A stretch of 8,497 bases of DNA from Pseudomonadota bacterium (GCA_023436825.1 JAEZHS010000114.1:1-8497), one strand, 5' to 3'. Positions 1-6,612 are shown, counted from the first letter of the stretch. Numbers and translations are program-made. The notes: generated from the sequence alone by a model not told the origin.

Positions 1-16
1 GCGTAAGACGCCGACA

Positions 17-39
17 CCTCCCCAACTTCGTTGGGGAGG
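17..39. repeat. Perfect 10-bp inverted repeat (hairpin) upstream of the amidase gene
   Basis: Positions 17-26 (CCTCCCCAAC) pair perfectly with 30-39 (GTTGGGGAGG) around a 3-nt TTC loop, or a 9-bp stem with a CTTCG loop. No T-run follows on either strand, so it is not a canonical intrinsic terminator. The symmetric form suggests a dispersed REP-like intergenic palindrome, or a transcript-end hairpin of a gene lying left of the window. The structure is seen directly; its role is inferred. Confidence 0.6.
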
Positions 40-65
40 CAAAGAGAAAGAGGACCGTAGCGACA

Positions 66-1472
66 ATGCAACTCCATGATCTCACCCTGACCGAGCTCTC
101 CGCCGGTCTTGCCGCCAAGAAATTCTCCTCGCGCGAGATCGTCGATGCCCTGCTCGGCCGCATCGCCAAGGCGAACGACAAGCTCCATGCCTTCACCGAG
201 GTCTACGCCAAGGAAGCCAAGGCGATGGCCGACGGCGCCGACAAGGCGCGCGCCGGCGGCTTCCCGCTGGGGCCGTTGCACGGCCTGCCGATCGCCTACA
301 AGGACCTGTGCGACATCGCCGGCCGCATCGGCACCGGCGGCTCCAAGATGTTCGAGAAGCGCGTCGCCACCGAGACCTCGAACACGGTCGAGCGGCTGAC
401 CGCGGCCGGCATGGTGCCGCTCGGCAAGCTGCACATGGTCGAGTTCGCCTTCGGCGGCTGGGGCACCAACCCGCTGATGGGCGCGCCGTGGAATCCCTGG
501 GACCTCCAGACGCATCGCGTGCCCGGCGGCTCGTCGAGCGGCACCGGCGTCGCCGTTGCCGCGCGGCTCACGCCGGCCGGCATCGGCAGCGACACCGGCG
601 GCTCGGTGCGCATCCCCTCGGCGTTCAACGGCCTCGTGGGTCTCAAGGTCACGTTCGGCCGCATCGGGCTTTCGGGCACGATGCTGCTCAGCTGGACACT
701 CGATTCGATCGGCCCGATGGCACGCAGCGTCGAGGACTGCGCCCTGCTCCTCAACGCGCTGGCGGCTCCCGATGCGCGCGATCCGACGACGTTCGGTCAA
801 CCAATCGAAGATTTTACGCTCGCGACCAAGCCAGGCTCGATCGAGGGCATGCGCATCGCCCTGCCCGACACCAAGCAGCTGCCCGGCTTCATGCATGCCG
901 ACGTGATCAAGGCCTGGCAGTCGGCCGGCCGCACCTTCGAAAGCCTGGGCGCCACCATCGAAGCCGTGCGCCTGCCCGACTGGTACTTCGACCTGTCGCG
1001 GCCGGCGGGAACGATCATCGCGTCGGAAGCCTATTCGCTGCACCGGGACTACATCGAGGACAGCGACAAGGCTATCGGGCCCGGCGTGCGCGCCCGCGCC
1101 CAGGCGGCCAAAAGTTTCGCGCCGGGCTCCTATCCGGAGGAGATGCGGACCCTCGAGCAGCGGCGGCGCTTCTTCAACGAGTGGTTCTGCGCCTACGACG
1201 CGCTCCTGCTGCCGACCATGGCGATTCCCGCGATCCCGTTGTCGGAGGTCGACGAGACCTCGCCGATCCCGGGCTACCTGACAAGGCCGGCGAACTATCT
1301 CGGCCTGTGCGGCCTCGCCATGCCGTCCGGCCAGTCCGGCGGCCTGCCGCTCGGCGTCCAGATCGTCGGCAAGCCCTTCGCCGAGCGCGACGTGCTGCGA
1401 CTGGGCAAGGCCTTCCAGGACGCCACGGATTTCCATCGGCGTGCGCCCGATCTGTCGGCACTGGGCCTCTGA
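66..1472 (+). CDS. Amidase-signature family hydrolase (amidase / GatA-like)
   Basis: A 468-residue protein of the amidase signature family, whose members hydrolyse C-N amide bonds with a Ser-cisSer-Lys triad, probably in the cytoplasm. The triad is visible: Lys79 in GLPIAYKDL, the Gly-Ser-rich loop GGSSSGTG at 154-161 with cis-Ser at Ser156, and the nucleophile Ser180 in GSDTGGSVR. The 24-residue spacing between the two serines matches GatA and malonamidase. Length is typical for a stand-alone amidase. No gatB or gatC is adjacent, and the C-terminus is short, so a catabolic amidase is more likely than the GatA subunit of the tRNA amidotransferase. The substrate cannot be read from sequence. 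The ATG at 66 has an AGGA at 51-54, a rather long spacing. The TGA stop abuts the GTG of the following dehydrogenase, so the two are probably co-translated. Confidence 0.93.
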   Translation: MQLHDLTLTELSAGLAAKKFSSREIVDALLGRIAKANDKLHAFTEVYAKEAKAMADGADKARAGGFPLGPLHGLPIAYKDLCDIAGRIGTGGSKMFEKRVATETSNTVERLTAAGMVPLGKLHMVEFAFGGWGTNPLMGAPWNPWDLQTHRVPGGSSSGTGVAVAARLTPAGIGSDTGGSVRIPSAFNGLVGLKVTFGRIGLSGTMLLSWTLDSIGPMARSVEDCALLLNALAAPDARDPTTFGQPIEDFTLATKPGSIEGMRIALPDTKQLPGFMHADVIKAWQSAGRTFESLGATIEAVRLPDWYFDLSRPAGTIIASEAYSLHRDYIEDSDKAIGPGVRARAQAAKSFAPGSYPEEMRTLEQRRRFFNEWFCAYDALLLPTMAIPAIPLSEVDETSPIPGYLTRPANYLGLCGLAMPSGQSGGLPLGVQIVGKPFAERDVLRLGKAFQDATDFHRRAPDLSALGL

Positions 1473-2261
1473 GTGGCGTCTCAGTCCAAGAAGGTTGCCC
1501 TCGTCACAGGCGCAGCGCGGGGCATCGGTCTCGCGACGGCGACACGCTTCCTGGAAGACGGCTGGCACGTGGCGATGCTGGACATCCTGGGCGACACGTT
1601 GCGCGCCTCGGCCAGTGCCTTGAACCGCGCAGACGCCACCCTGATGCTGGAGGCCGATGTATCCGACCCTGGGGCGGTTCAGGCTGCCGTGGAACACACC
1701 CAGCGTCAGTTCGGTCGCATCGATGCGCTGGTCAACAATGCCGGCATCGCCGTGTTCAAGCCGATGCTGGACGTGACGCTGGAGGAATGGCAGCGCGTGC
1801 TCGCGGTCAACCTGACCGGCCCCTTCCTGATGACCCAGGCGGTGGCGCCGATCATGCGCGACCAGGGCGGCGGCGCCATCGTCAATATCACCTCGATCTC
1901 GGGCCTGCGCGCCTCGACGCTGCGCGTTGCCTACGGCACCAGCAAGGCCGGCCTGGCGCATCTCACCAAGCAACAGGCGGCCGAACTCGGTGAATACGGC
2001 ATCCGCGTCAACGCCGTGGCGCCCGGACCGGTCGACACCGCCATGGCCAAGGCCGTGCACACGCCGGCGATCCGGGCCGACTATCACGACCACATTCCGC
2101 TCAATCGCTACGGTCTGGAGACCGAACTCGCCAACGCGATCTGCTTCCTGTGCGGCGACCAGGCGGGCTACATCACCGGCCAGGTGCTGGCTGTCGATGG
2201 CGGCTTCGATGCCGCCGGTGTCGGCTTGCCGACGCTGCGGGCCGAACGCCGCAATCAGTAA
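1473..2261 (+). CDS. Short-chain dehydrogenase/reductase (classical SDR, NAD-type)
   Basis: A 262-residue classical SDR oxidoreductase. The Rossmann cofactor motif TGAARGIG is at residues 12-19, an acidic Asp37 ends the second strand (favouring NAD(H) over NADP(H)), NNAG is at 88-91 and Asn113 is in the VNLTG stretch. The catalytic residues Ser141, Tyr154 and Lys158 are all present (YGTSK), and the family's closing motif ITGQVLAVDGGF is near 234-245. The full SDR core is present, so the protein should be active on a hydroxyl/keto substrate that cannot be named. The start is GTG, directly after the amidase TGA and without a clear Shine-Dalgarno, which points to translational coupling. The next in-frame ATG lies inside the Rossmann fold, so GTG is the best start. 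The last ~15 residues past the core are not conserved in character. Confidence 0.93.
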   Translation: MASQSKKVALVTGAARGIGLATATRFLEDGWHVAMLDILGDTLRASASALNRADATLMLEADVSDPGAVQAAVEHTQRQFGRIDALVNNAGIAVFKPMLDVTLEEWQRVLAVNLTGPFLMTQAVAPIMRDQGGGAIVNITSISGLRASTLRVAYGTSKAGLAHLTKQQAAELGEYGIRVNAVAPGPVDTAMAKAVHTPAIRADYHDHIPLNRYGLETELANAICFLCGDQAGYITGQVLAVDGGFDAAGVGLPTLRAERRNQ

Positions 2262-2601
2262 GCATAGCCAATCCCCGGCGCGTCGGTGATCAGGAGAACG
2301 CGCCCTGTCACCCGCTCGTCACGGGAAAAAATGATCCGCCCGCCGCGTACGCTCTTCCGTCGGACCGGTATTCGACGGCGTGTGGGGTCGTCAGCCCGAG
2401 GCGCTCGATTCAGGTGGGCACGTCCGTCCCTCGATTGCAAGCTGACGCAGGTCTTCAGCTTCCTTCCGGCCGCGTTCGACCACGTTAGAGGCTGTATCGA
2501 GGTAACGACTAAGAGGGAAGTTGTGACGGAGACCGCCATCGTACAGCAATCAGCAGCCCATGGGCGCAACGGCTCCTCTGCCGGCGCTACCGGGCGCCGC
2601 A
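2262..2601. other. 340-nt intergenic spacer between convergent genes, no recognisable gene
   Basis: The spacer lies between the 3' ends of the SDR gene (+) and the PrpB-like gene (-). It is less GC-rich than the flanking genes: 33 of 60 bases are G or C in 2461-2520, against 45 of 60 in 1321-1380 of the amidase. One minus-strand frame is open across the whole spacer and a plus-strand frame across most of it, but neither translation shows a family I recognise. A short minus-strand stretch around 2420-2555 reads as a plausible amphipathic helix before hitting a stop. It could be a decayed gene. No T-tract terminator, tRNA or mobile-element end is visible. Confidence 0.5.
2582..2599 (-). other. 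GC-rich hairpin just after the PrpB-like stop codon
   Basis: Positions 2582-2587 (CGGCGC) pair with 2594-2599 (GCGCCG) around a 6-nt loop, starting 3 nt beyond the TAA of the minus-strand gene. It sits where a transcription terminator would be, but no U-run follows, so at most it is a weak 3'-end stabilising or pausing hairpin. In DNA this GC-rich, a 6-bp stem can arise by chance. Confidence 0.25.
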
Positions 2602-3522
2602 TTACTGCTGCGGCATTCCCTGCGGCACTATGGTTTCGACGATCGAAGCGTCGAGCGCCTCGTACTGGTGGTAGCCGATCGTTTGGTAGAGCTCCGCCCG
2701 TGTCTGCATCTCGCCCAGCATGTTCTGGGTGCCGCCGTCACGCTTCAGGGTGCGATACAGCTTCTCCTGTGCCTTGTTGGCGACGCGTAGCGCGGAGACC
2801 GGCCAGATCACCATTTTGTAGCCCATGGCCTCGAACTCGCTGGCGGTGAAGAACGGCGTCTGACCGAACTCGGTCATGTTGGCCAGAAGTTTTACACCGG
2901 GCATGGCCTTGGCGAAGGCGCGGAACATCGCGGCGTTGTTCAGCGCCTCGGGGAAGATCGCGTCGGCGCCCGCTTCGACATAGCGCCTGGCGCGGGCGAC
3001 GGCGCCGTCGATGCCCTCGCTCGCCGCGCCGTCGGTGCGGGCGATGATGAACAGGTTGCGGCGCGCCCTTGCAGCGGCCGCGACCTTGGCCGCCATGTCT
3101 TGCGGATCGGCGAGCTTCTTGTTGTTCAGGTGGCCGCACTTCTTCGGCAGGATCTGGTCCTCGATATGGACCGCGGCTGCACCGGCATCCTCGAAGGCGC
3201 GCACCATGTGCATGACGTTCAGCGCCTCGCCGTAGCCGGTGTCGCCGTCGACCAGCACCGGCAGGCCGGAGGCACGCGTGACCTGGCGGATGAAGAAGCA
3301 GACCTCGTCGACCGTGATGACGCCAAGGTCGGGCAGGCCCATCGAGGCACTCATCGCCGCTCCCGAAAGATAGAGGGCGTCGAAGCCTGCGGCCTTGGCC
3401 TGCAGGGCCGCCATGCCGTTGTGGGCGCCCGGCATCTGCAGGATGCCCGGCCGCTCGAGCAGCGCCCGGAAGCGTTGACCGGCGGGCGATGTCGGCAGGT
3501 CGGCGGCGACGAGATACGGCAT
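2602..3522 (-). CDS. Isocitrate lyase/PEP mutase superfamily protein, PrpB (2-methylisocitrate lyase)-like
   Basis: A 306-residue cytoplasmic lyase of the isocitrate lyase/phosphoenolpyruvate mutase superfamily (TIM barrel, Mg2+-dependent cleavage of C-C or P-C bonds). Visible are LSGAAMSASMGLPDLG (52-67), the metal-binding VDGDTGYG (91-98, Asp92 and Asp94), HIEDQ (119-123), the lyase signature KKCGHL (127-132, catalytic Cys129), ARTDG (161-165) and LANMTEFGQTP (213-223). From memory of E. coli PrpB, these blocks and the C-terminal MQTRAELYQTIGYHQYE stretch resemble 2-methylisocitrate lyase. No prpC or prpD is nearby, so a related oxaloacetate decarboxylase or carboxyPEP mutase-type activity is possible. 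The start is set at 3522 because AGGAG (3529-3533) sits 6 nt upstream and the conserved fold begins there. The frame stays open up to 3768, but that extension is toxin-gene remnant. Confidence 0.88.
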   Translation of the reverse strand: MPYLVAADLPTSPAGQRFRALLERPGILQMPGAHNGMAALQAKAAGFDALYLSGAAMSASMGLPDLGVITVDEVCFFIRQVTRASGLPVLVDGDTGYGEALNVMHMVRAFEDAGAAAVHIEDQILPKKCGHLNNKKLADPQDMAAKVAAAARARRNLFIIARTDGAASEGIDGAVARARRYVEAGADAIFPEALNNAAMFRAFAKAMPGVKLLANMTEFGQTPFFTASEFEAMGYKMVIWPVSALRVANKAQEKLYRTLKRDGGTQNMLGEMQTRAELYQTIGYHQYEALDASIVETIVPQGMPQQ

Positions 3523-3528
3523 GATCGA

Positions 3529-3533
3529 CTCCT
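3529..3533 (-). promoter_or_regulatory. Shine-Dalgarno AGGAG deciding the PrpB-like start
   Basis: On the minus strand AGGAG lies 6 nt before the ATG at 3522 and 2 nt after the TAA that ends the toxin remnant. It is the strongest ribosome-binding site near this gene and argues for the 306-residue start over longer upstream alternatives. Confidence 0.75.
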
Positions 3534-3535
3534 GC

Positions 3536-3818
3536 TTATTCTTCGGAATTCCGAAGATGAATCCGCACTCGCCCGGGCTCGACGATCCAGAGCGAGCCAG
3601 CCACTGAATGCTCCTGCGAGCACGACGACACCGGCGCTCTTCTCCGGTTGAAACCGCATGACCTGGCCAGTGATCGAGCGTTACGAGTGCTCGACCTTCC
3701 TCTGCACATTTCTCGAAAAGCACCTCGTTTGCCGCGCCGCCGAGGTCTTGGTCCCTGACCGTCATCACGTCGTGACCATGTCGCGGCGTCCGATGTTCTC
3801 GTCCAACTTGATCTTCAA
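3536..3818 (-). pseudogene. Decayed DUF5615-family PIN-like toxin gene (three frame breaks)
   Basis: Translating the minus strand piecewise recovers a DUF5615 (PIN-like nuclease fold) protein spread over three reading frames. From a TTG at 3818 it starts LKIKLDENIGRR, with the family's N-terminal acidic residue. It then jumps frame to GHDVMTVRDQDLGGAANEV and GRALVTLDH (about 3777-3670), jumps again to GQVMRFQPEKSAGVVVLAG (from 3668), and a third time to AGSLWIVEPGRVRIHLRNSEE, ending at a TAA (3538-3536). The remnant is 283 nt, about 94 codons. Family members, from memory, are usually near 110-120 residues, so each break looks like a small deletion: after GRR, about 5 nt after TLDH, and a larger one after VVVLAG. 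The first codon lies 1 nt after the DUF433 stop, the usual order of the pair. The reading is direct; the deletion sizes are inferred. No functional toxin can be made from it. Local G+C is low (32 of 60 in 3661-3720), hinting at acquisition. Confidence 0.8.
3540..3557. promoter_or_regulatory. Perfect 18-bp palindrome 17 nt upstream of the PrpB-like start
   Basis: TCTTCGGAATTCCGAAGA reads identically on both strands. It sits just before the Shine-Dalgarno of the PrpB-like gene, inside the last codons of the toxin remnant. It could be a dimeric-repressor operator, or in RNA a 7-bp hairpin with an AAUU loop near the ribosome-binding site. It could also be fortuitous. The palindrome is seen directly; any regulatory role is inferred. 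Confidence 0.4.
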
Positions 3819-3819
3819 G

Positions 3820-4062
3820 CTATTCGGCCGCTCTCACCGGCACGATGCGCTCGCGCGCCACCTCAGCTCCGTACGCGATGGCGGCCAGAACGTCCTCGTG
3901 GGTGAGTTGGGGGTATTCCGCCAAGAGCTCTGCCTCGGCAACGCCGCCCGCTAGCAGGTCGAGGATGAGCGACACCCAGATGCGCGTGCCCTTTATGCAG
4001 GGTTTGCCGCCGCAAATCCTCGGATCGATCGAGACCCGTTCAAGCAGTGGGTTCATGGCCAT
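3820..4062 (-). CDS. DUF433 domain protein (antitoxin-type partner of a DUF5615 toxin)
   Basis: An 80-residue protein that is almost entirely one DUF433 domain. It carries the typical block RVSIDPRICGGKPCIKGTRI (about 9-28), then a helical region with LLAGGVAEAELLAEYPQLTHED, the family's pattern of 'act on a request in a given order, helix, then Leu-Thr-x-Glu-Asp'. DUF433 proteins are small helix-turn-helix-like proteins commonly encoded directly before a DUF5615 PIN-like protein and annotated as antitoxins. Here the frame is intact while the partner downstream is broken, leaving an orphan antitoxin that may still bind DNA. The start is ATG 4062; a second ATG at 4056 is equally possible and has GGA upstream at a better distance. 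The stop is TAG. A weak promoter-like TTGCGC / TCATAG pair 17 nt apart lies in the 66-nt gap before it. Confidence 0.85.
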   Translation of the reverse strand: MAMNPLLERVSIDPRICGGKPCIKGTRIWVSLILDLLAGGVAEAELLAEYPQLTHEDVLAAIAYGAEVARERIVPVRAAE

Positions 4063-4128
4063 TCCGTACTATGAAGCCCTGCCCCTACGGAGCGCAACGT
4101 CCCGCAGCGGCCCGCTCGGTCCTTACCG

Positions 4129-5022
4129 TCAGGACTTGGGCGGTGGCTGCCGCACCTGAAGCGTCACCAAAAGGCCGGCGCCTATGATCAGCACCGTGCC
4201 GAGCCATGTGTAAAGATCCGGCACCTCGGCGAACATCAGGTAGCCGACGATGACCGAGCCGATCATCTGGGTGTAGTTGAGCGGGGCGATCAGGTTGGCC
4301 GAGGCGTAGCTCAGCGCGCGGGCGACGCAGTAGTGGCCGAAGCCGCCCAGCGCGCCGAGCGACAGCAGCAGCAGCCAGTCGACCAGGCTCTTGGGCCACA
4401 TCCAGACGAACGGCATAGCCATCGACATGACGATGGCGCCCAGAAGCACGCTGTAGAAGACCGAGGTCGCCGGATGGTCGGTGCCTCCCAGGCGGCGGAT
4501 GATGACCTGGTAGCCCGCGTAGCAGAGCGCGCTGCCCAGCAGCAGCACCGACGCCCACTGGAATACCGAGCTGCCCGGCCGGATCACGACCAGCACGCCG
4601 GCAAAACCGAGGGCGACGGCGATAATGCGCATCGCCGTGATGCGCTCGCCGAGCACCGGCCAGGCCAGCAGCACGACGGCGAGCGGCGCCACGAAGCTCA
4701 CGGCGATCGCCTCGGCGACGCCGACGAACTTCACGGCGGAGAAGAAGAACAGGGTCGACAACAGCATCATGACCGAGCTCAGGAACTGCAGGCCGATGCG
4801 ATGGGTGCGGAACAGGTCGAGCCCCATGCGCGGCGTGAAGACCAGGGCCACAAGCCCGAGATGGACGACGATGCGGAACCACACGATCTGCGTCGGCTCG
4901 TAGGTAGCGGCCAGAAGCTTCGCCATGCCGTTCATGATCGGGAACAGCGCGCAGGCCGCGCACATGTAGAGCACCCCCAGCATGGGCCGCGATACCCGTG
5001 CTGGCGTCTTGGCGTCGGCCAT
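4129..5022 (-). CDS. EamA/DMT-family permease
   Basis: A 297-residue inner-membrane protein made of two EamA repeats (roughly 13-147 and 160-290), consistent with the ten-helix drug/metabolite transporter fold. After a short polar N-terminus (MADAKTPARVSRP) hydrophobic segments follow one another. The first repeat has the usual end-of-repeat sequence VLLAWPVLGERITAMRIIAV and GFAGVLVVIRPG; the second ends with GYLMFAEVPDLYTWLGTVLIIGAGLL. These Glu-containing loops are characteristic of EamA proteins. The substrate is unknown; relatives export amino acids, sugars or metabolites. The start ATG comes 1 nt after the TGA of the exporter gene (TGAGATG), so it is probably translationally coupled and the last gene of the minus-strand cluster. 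It ends 66 nt before the DUF433 gene with no clear terminator. Confidence 0.9.
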   Translation of the reverse strand: MADAKTPARVSRPMLGVLYMCAACALFPIMNGMAKLLAATYEPTQIVWFRIVVHLGLVALVFTPRMGLDLFRTHRIGLQFLSSVMMLLSTLFFFSAVKFVGVAEAIAVSFVAPLAVVLLAWPVLGERITAMRIIAVALGFAGVLVVIRPGSSVFQWASVLLLGSALCYAGYQVIIRRLGGTDHPATSVFYSVLLGAIVMSMAMPFVWMWPKSLVDWLLLLSLGALGGFGHYCVARALSYASANLIAPLNYTQMIGSVIVGYLMFAEVPDLYTWLGTVLIIGAGLLVTLQVRQPPPKS

Positions 5023-5023
5023 C

Positions 5024-5953
5024 TCAGCGGAAGAAGCGTTCGAGCGAGCCCAGCAACAGCGTGCCGGCCGTGGCGATCACGATCAGCGAGGCGGCGATCG
5101 CCGTGAAACGGCCGATCTCCTGGCTGCGGCCGTCGGCGATGATCAGCCGATGCGCCACCATCGACGCGAGTCCGATGGCGGAGAGCGTGATCGCCATGCC
5201 GAGCGCAATGGCGATGACGCCGACGACGCCGGCCCAGACGACATCCAGCGCGATCGACAGCAGGATGACGACCAGGGCGCCGGCACAGGGTGCGATTCCC
5301 GCCGCTGTCAGCAGCAGCCAGCCCGCAAGCGTGCGCTGCCTGGTGTCGTGATGATGATGGTCGTGACCATGATCGTGATCGTGATGGTCGTGATCGTGGT
5401 CCCCGTGATGATGCTCATGCAGGCGGCCGGTGATGCCGGCCCACAACCGCCAGATGCCGATCGCCAGGATCAGCAGGTACGACACCATCTCGACATTGCG
5501 CACCTCGCGCAGCGCGCCCAGCAGGCCGACCGTTCCCAAAAGCTTCAGCGCGCCGGCCAGCAGCAGCGCCGCCAGCGTGTGGGTGAAGGCGATCCAGGCG
5601 CCGGCGAAGACGCCTTCGATCCAGGCGCGCGGCCGTGTGCTGTCGAGGAAGTAGGCCACGACCACGGCCTTGCCGTGGCCCGGCCCCAGCGTGTGGACGA
5701 CGCCGTAGCCGAAGCAGACGGTGGCGAGCGTCCACAGCGCCCACGATCCCGAGCCGCTCTTGATGTCGCGCAACGAGCCCGACAGGGTCTGCTGGATGCG
5801 GCGCTGGTACTCGGCCGAGAAGCGCGCCAGATCGGCGACGCTGTCGCTGAACACCAGTGCGCCGACGAGCGCCACCAGCAACAGCAGGCCGACCCACAGG
5901 AACGGCGAGCGCAGGATCGCGCCTCGCGTCGCGGTCTTCACGGAAGCTGGCAT
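5024..5953 (-). CDS. NicO/RcnA-type nickel/cobalt exporter with a histidine-rich loop
   Basis: A 309-residue inner-membrane protein of the NicO superfamily, which moves Ni2+ and Co2+ across the membrane (RcnA is the efflux example). Visible are an N-terminal membrane anchor (about 17-36), the conserved HTLGPGHGKAVVVAYF (87-102), FTHTLAALLLAG (123-134), a cytoplasm- or periplasm-facing loop at 179-203 with 15 His and 7 Asp, and GIAPCAGALVVILL (219-232). Several further hydrophobic segments complete about seven helices. The His/Asp loop is the expected metal-sensing or -chelating element of the RcnA group. The ATG at 5953 overlaps the end of the DUF1007 gene by 16 nt, with no Shine-Dalgarno, so translation is probably coupled. 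Export is the likelier direction given the His loop, but uptake is not excluded. Confidence 0.9.
   Translation of the reverse strand: MPASVKTATRGAILRSPFLWVGLLLLVALVGALVFSDSVADLARFSAEYQRRIQQTLSGSLRDIKSGSGSWALWTLATVCFGYGVVHTLGPGHGKAVVVAYFLDSTRPRAWIEGVFAGAWIAFTHTLAALLLAGALKLLGTVGLLGALREVRNVEMVSYLLILAIGIWRLWAGITGRLHEHHHGDHDHDHHDHDHGHDHHHHDTRQRTLAGWLLLTAAGIAPCAGALVVILLSIALDVVWAGVVGVIAIALGMAITLSAIGLASMVAHRLIIADGRSQEIGRFTAIAASLIVIATAGTLLLGSLERFFR
5348..5419 (-). repeat. Low-complexity His/Asp codon tract inside the nickel/cobalt exporter gene
   Basis: This 72-nt stretch is built from near-repeats of CAT/CAC and GAT/GAC codons (on the plus strand, runs like GTGATCGTGATGGTCG). It encodes the histidine-rich loop, residues 179-202. 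Such tracts vary in length between relatives, so it may expand or contract by slippage, always in multiples that the loop can tolerate. Confidence 0.7.
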
Positions 5954-6612
5954 GTCACGGTGTCGGCAAAAACGGGATAGCCGCGCACGAACTCGGCCTT
6001 GTAGGTCGTGCTCTTGGCCAGCGCGCAGCCGGACGGAATCTGGTCCTTGTTGATCTCGATGCGGATGAAATCATCGGGATCGAAGGTAGTGATCGAGAAG
6101 ACCTTGGCAGGCTGCGGCAAGTCGAAGCGCATGACATAGACCAGGTTGCGCGGACCCGTCGGCCGCGGACCGGTTGGCTGGCTGGCGCGCTTGTTTTCCG
6201 GCATCGGAGCGCCCGCATTGTCGCCGGCCGAGCGATCCCAGTCCGGCAAGGTGAAGCTCGCCGGGTCGTCGATGCGCGCGGTGAAGGCCGGCGGCTTGGC
6301 CGGTCGCACGTCTTTGCCTCCGACATTGAGCCAGGTCAGGAAGCCGACATTCTTCAGCTCCGGCATCATGTCGCCTTCGAGCGCCTTGATCTCGCGGACG
6401 GAGAACTTGCCGTTCTTGTCCTCGTCGATCAGCGGGATCTCGATTTCGCTGGCGAACGGATCGAAGCGCCATTCGATCTCGACATGGGTGTACTTGCCGT
6501 CCTTGGCGACGGCGCGCACGACCTGCTGGATCCAGATGTGGGGATGCGCCACCGCCAGGTTCGGAGCGAGCAGCGCGACCAGGGACAGCGCCAGGGCAAT
6601 GACGGGCCTCAT
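5938..6612 (-). CDS. Periplasmic DUF1007 family protein with an EF-hand-like loop
   Basis: A 224-residue exported protein of the DUF1007 family. A signal peptide (residues 1-22, ending LAVA with probable cleavage before His23) exposes the mature N-terminus HPHIWI, which could bind metal. Residues 63-74 form a textbook EF-hand-type loop, DEDKNGKFSVRE, with acidic or Asn residues at positions 1, 3, 5 and 12 and Gly at 6. Cys196 and Cys221 in the C-terminal part could form a disulfide. A short Pro/Thr/Gly-rich repeat (PTGPRPTGPRN) around 146-155 looks like a linker. DUF1007 genes are often next to NicO exporters, suggesting a periplasmic metal-binding partner; this role is inferred. The ATG overlaps the thioesterase stop as ATGA, and the end overlaps the exporter start by 16 nt. 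Confidence 0.88.
   Translation of the reverse strand: MRPVIALALSLVALLAPNLAVAHPHIWIQQVVRAVAKDGKYTHVEIEWRFDPFASEIEIPLIDEDKNGKFSVREIKALEGDMMPELKNVGFLTWLNVGGKDVRPAKPPAFTARIDDPASFTLPDWDRSAGDNAGAPMPENKRASQPTGPRPTGPRNLVYVMRFDLPQPAKVFSITTFDPDDFIRIEINKDQIPSGCALAKSTTYKAEFVRGYPVFADTVTCQLP

Noticed and set aside
308..1993. 561-residue plus-strand open frame spanning the amidase and dehydrogenase genes
   Set aside because: It is an Arg/His-rich shifted-frame shadow typical of high-GC DNA; the real frames carry complete catalytic motifs.
2262..2340. Intrinsic terminator after the dehydrogenase gene
   Set aside because: A short hairpin-like stretch is followed by A's, not T's, on the plus strand and the stem is only about 4 bp.
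2255..2602. 115-residue minus-strand frame across the spacer
   Set aside because: No family, no ribosome-binding site and overlap with both neighbours; kept only as an observation on the spacer.
4085..4963. 292-residue minus-strand frame overlapping the EamA gene
   Set aside because: It is an Arg/Ala-rich frame without membrane segments; the neighbouring frame is a full EamA permease.
5341..5420. CRISPR-like or tandem repeat array
   Set aside because: The repeats are irregular codon-level repeats of His and Asp inside an intact reading frame.
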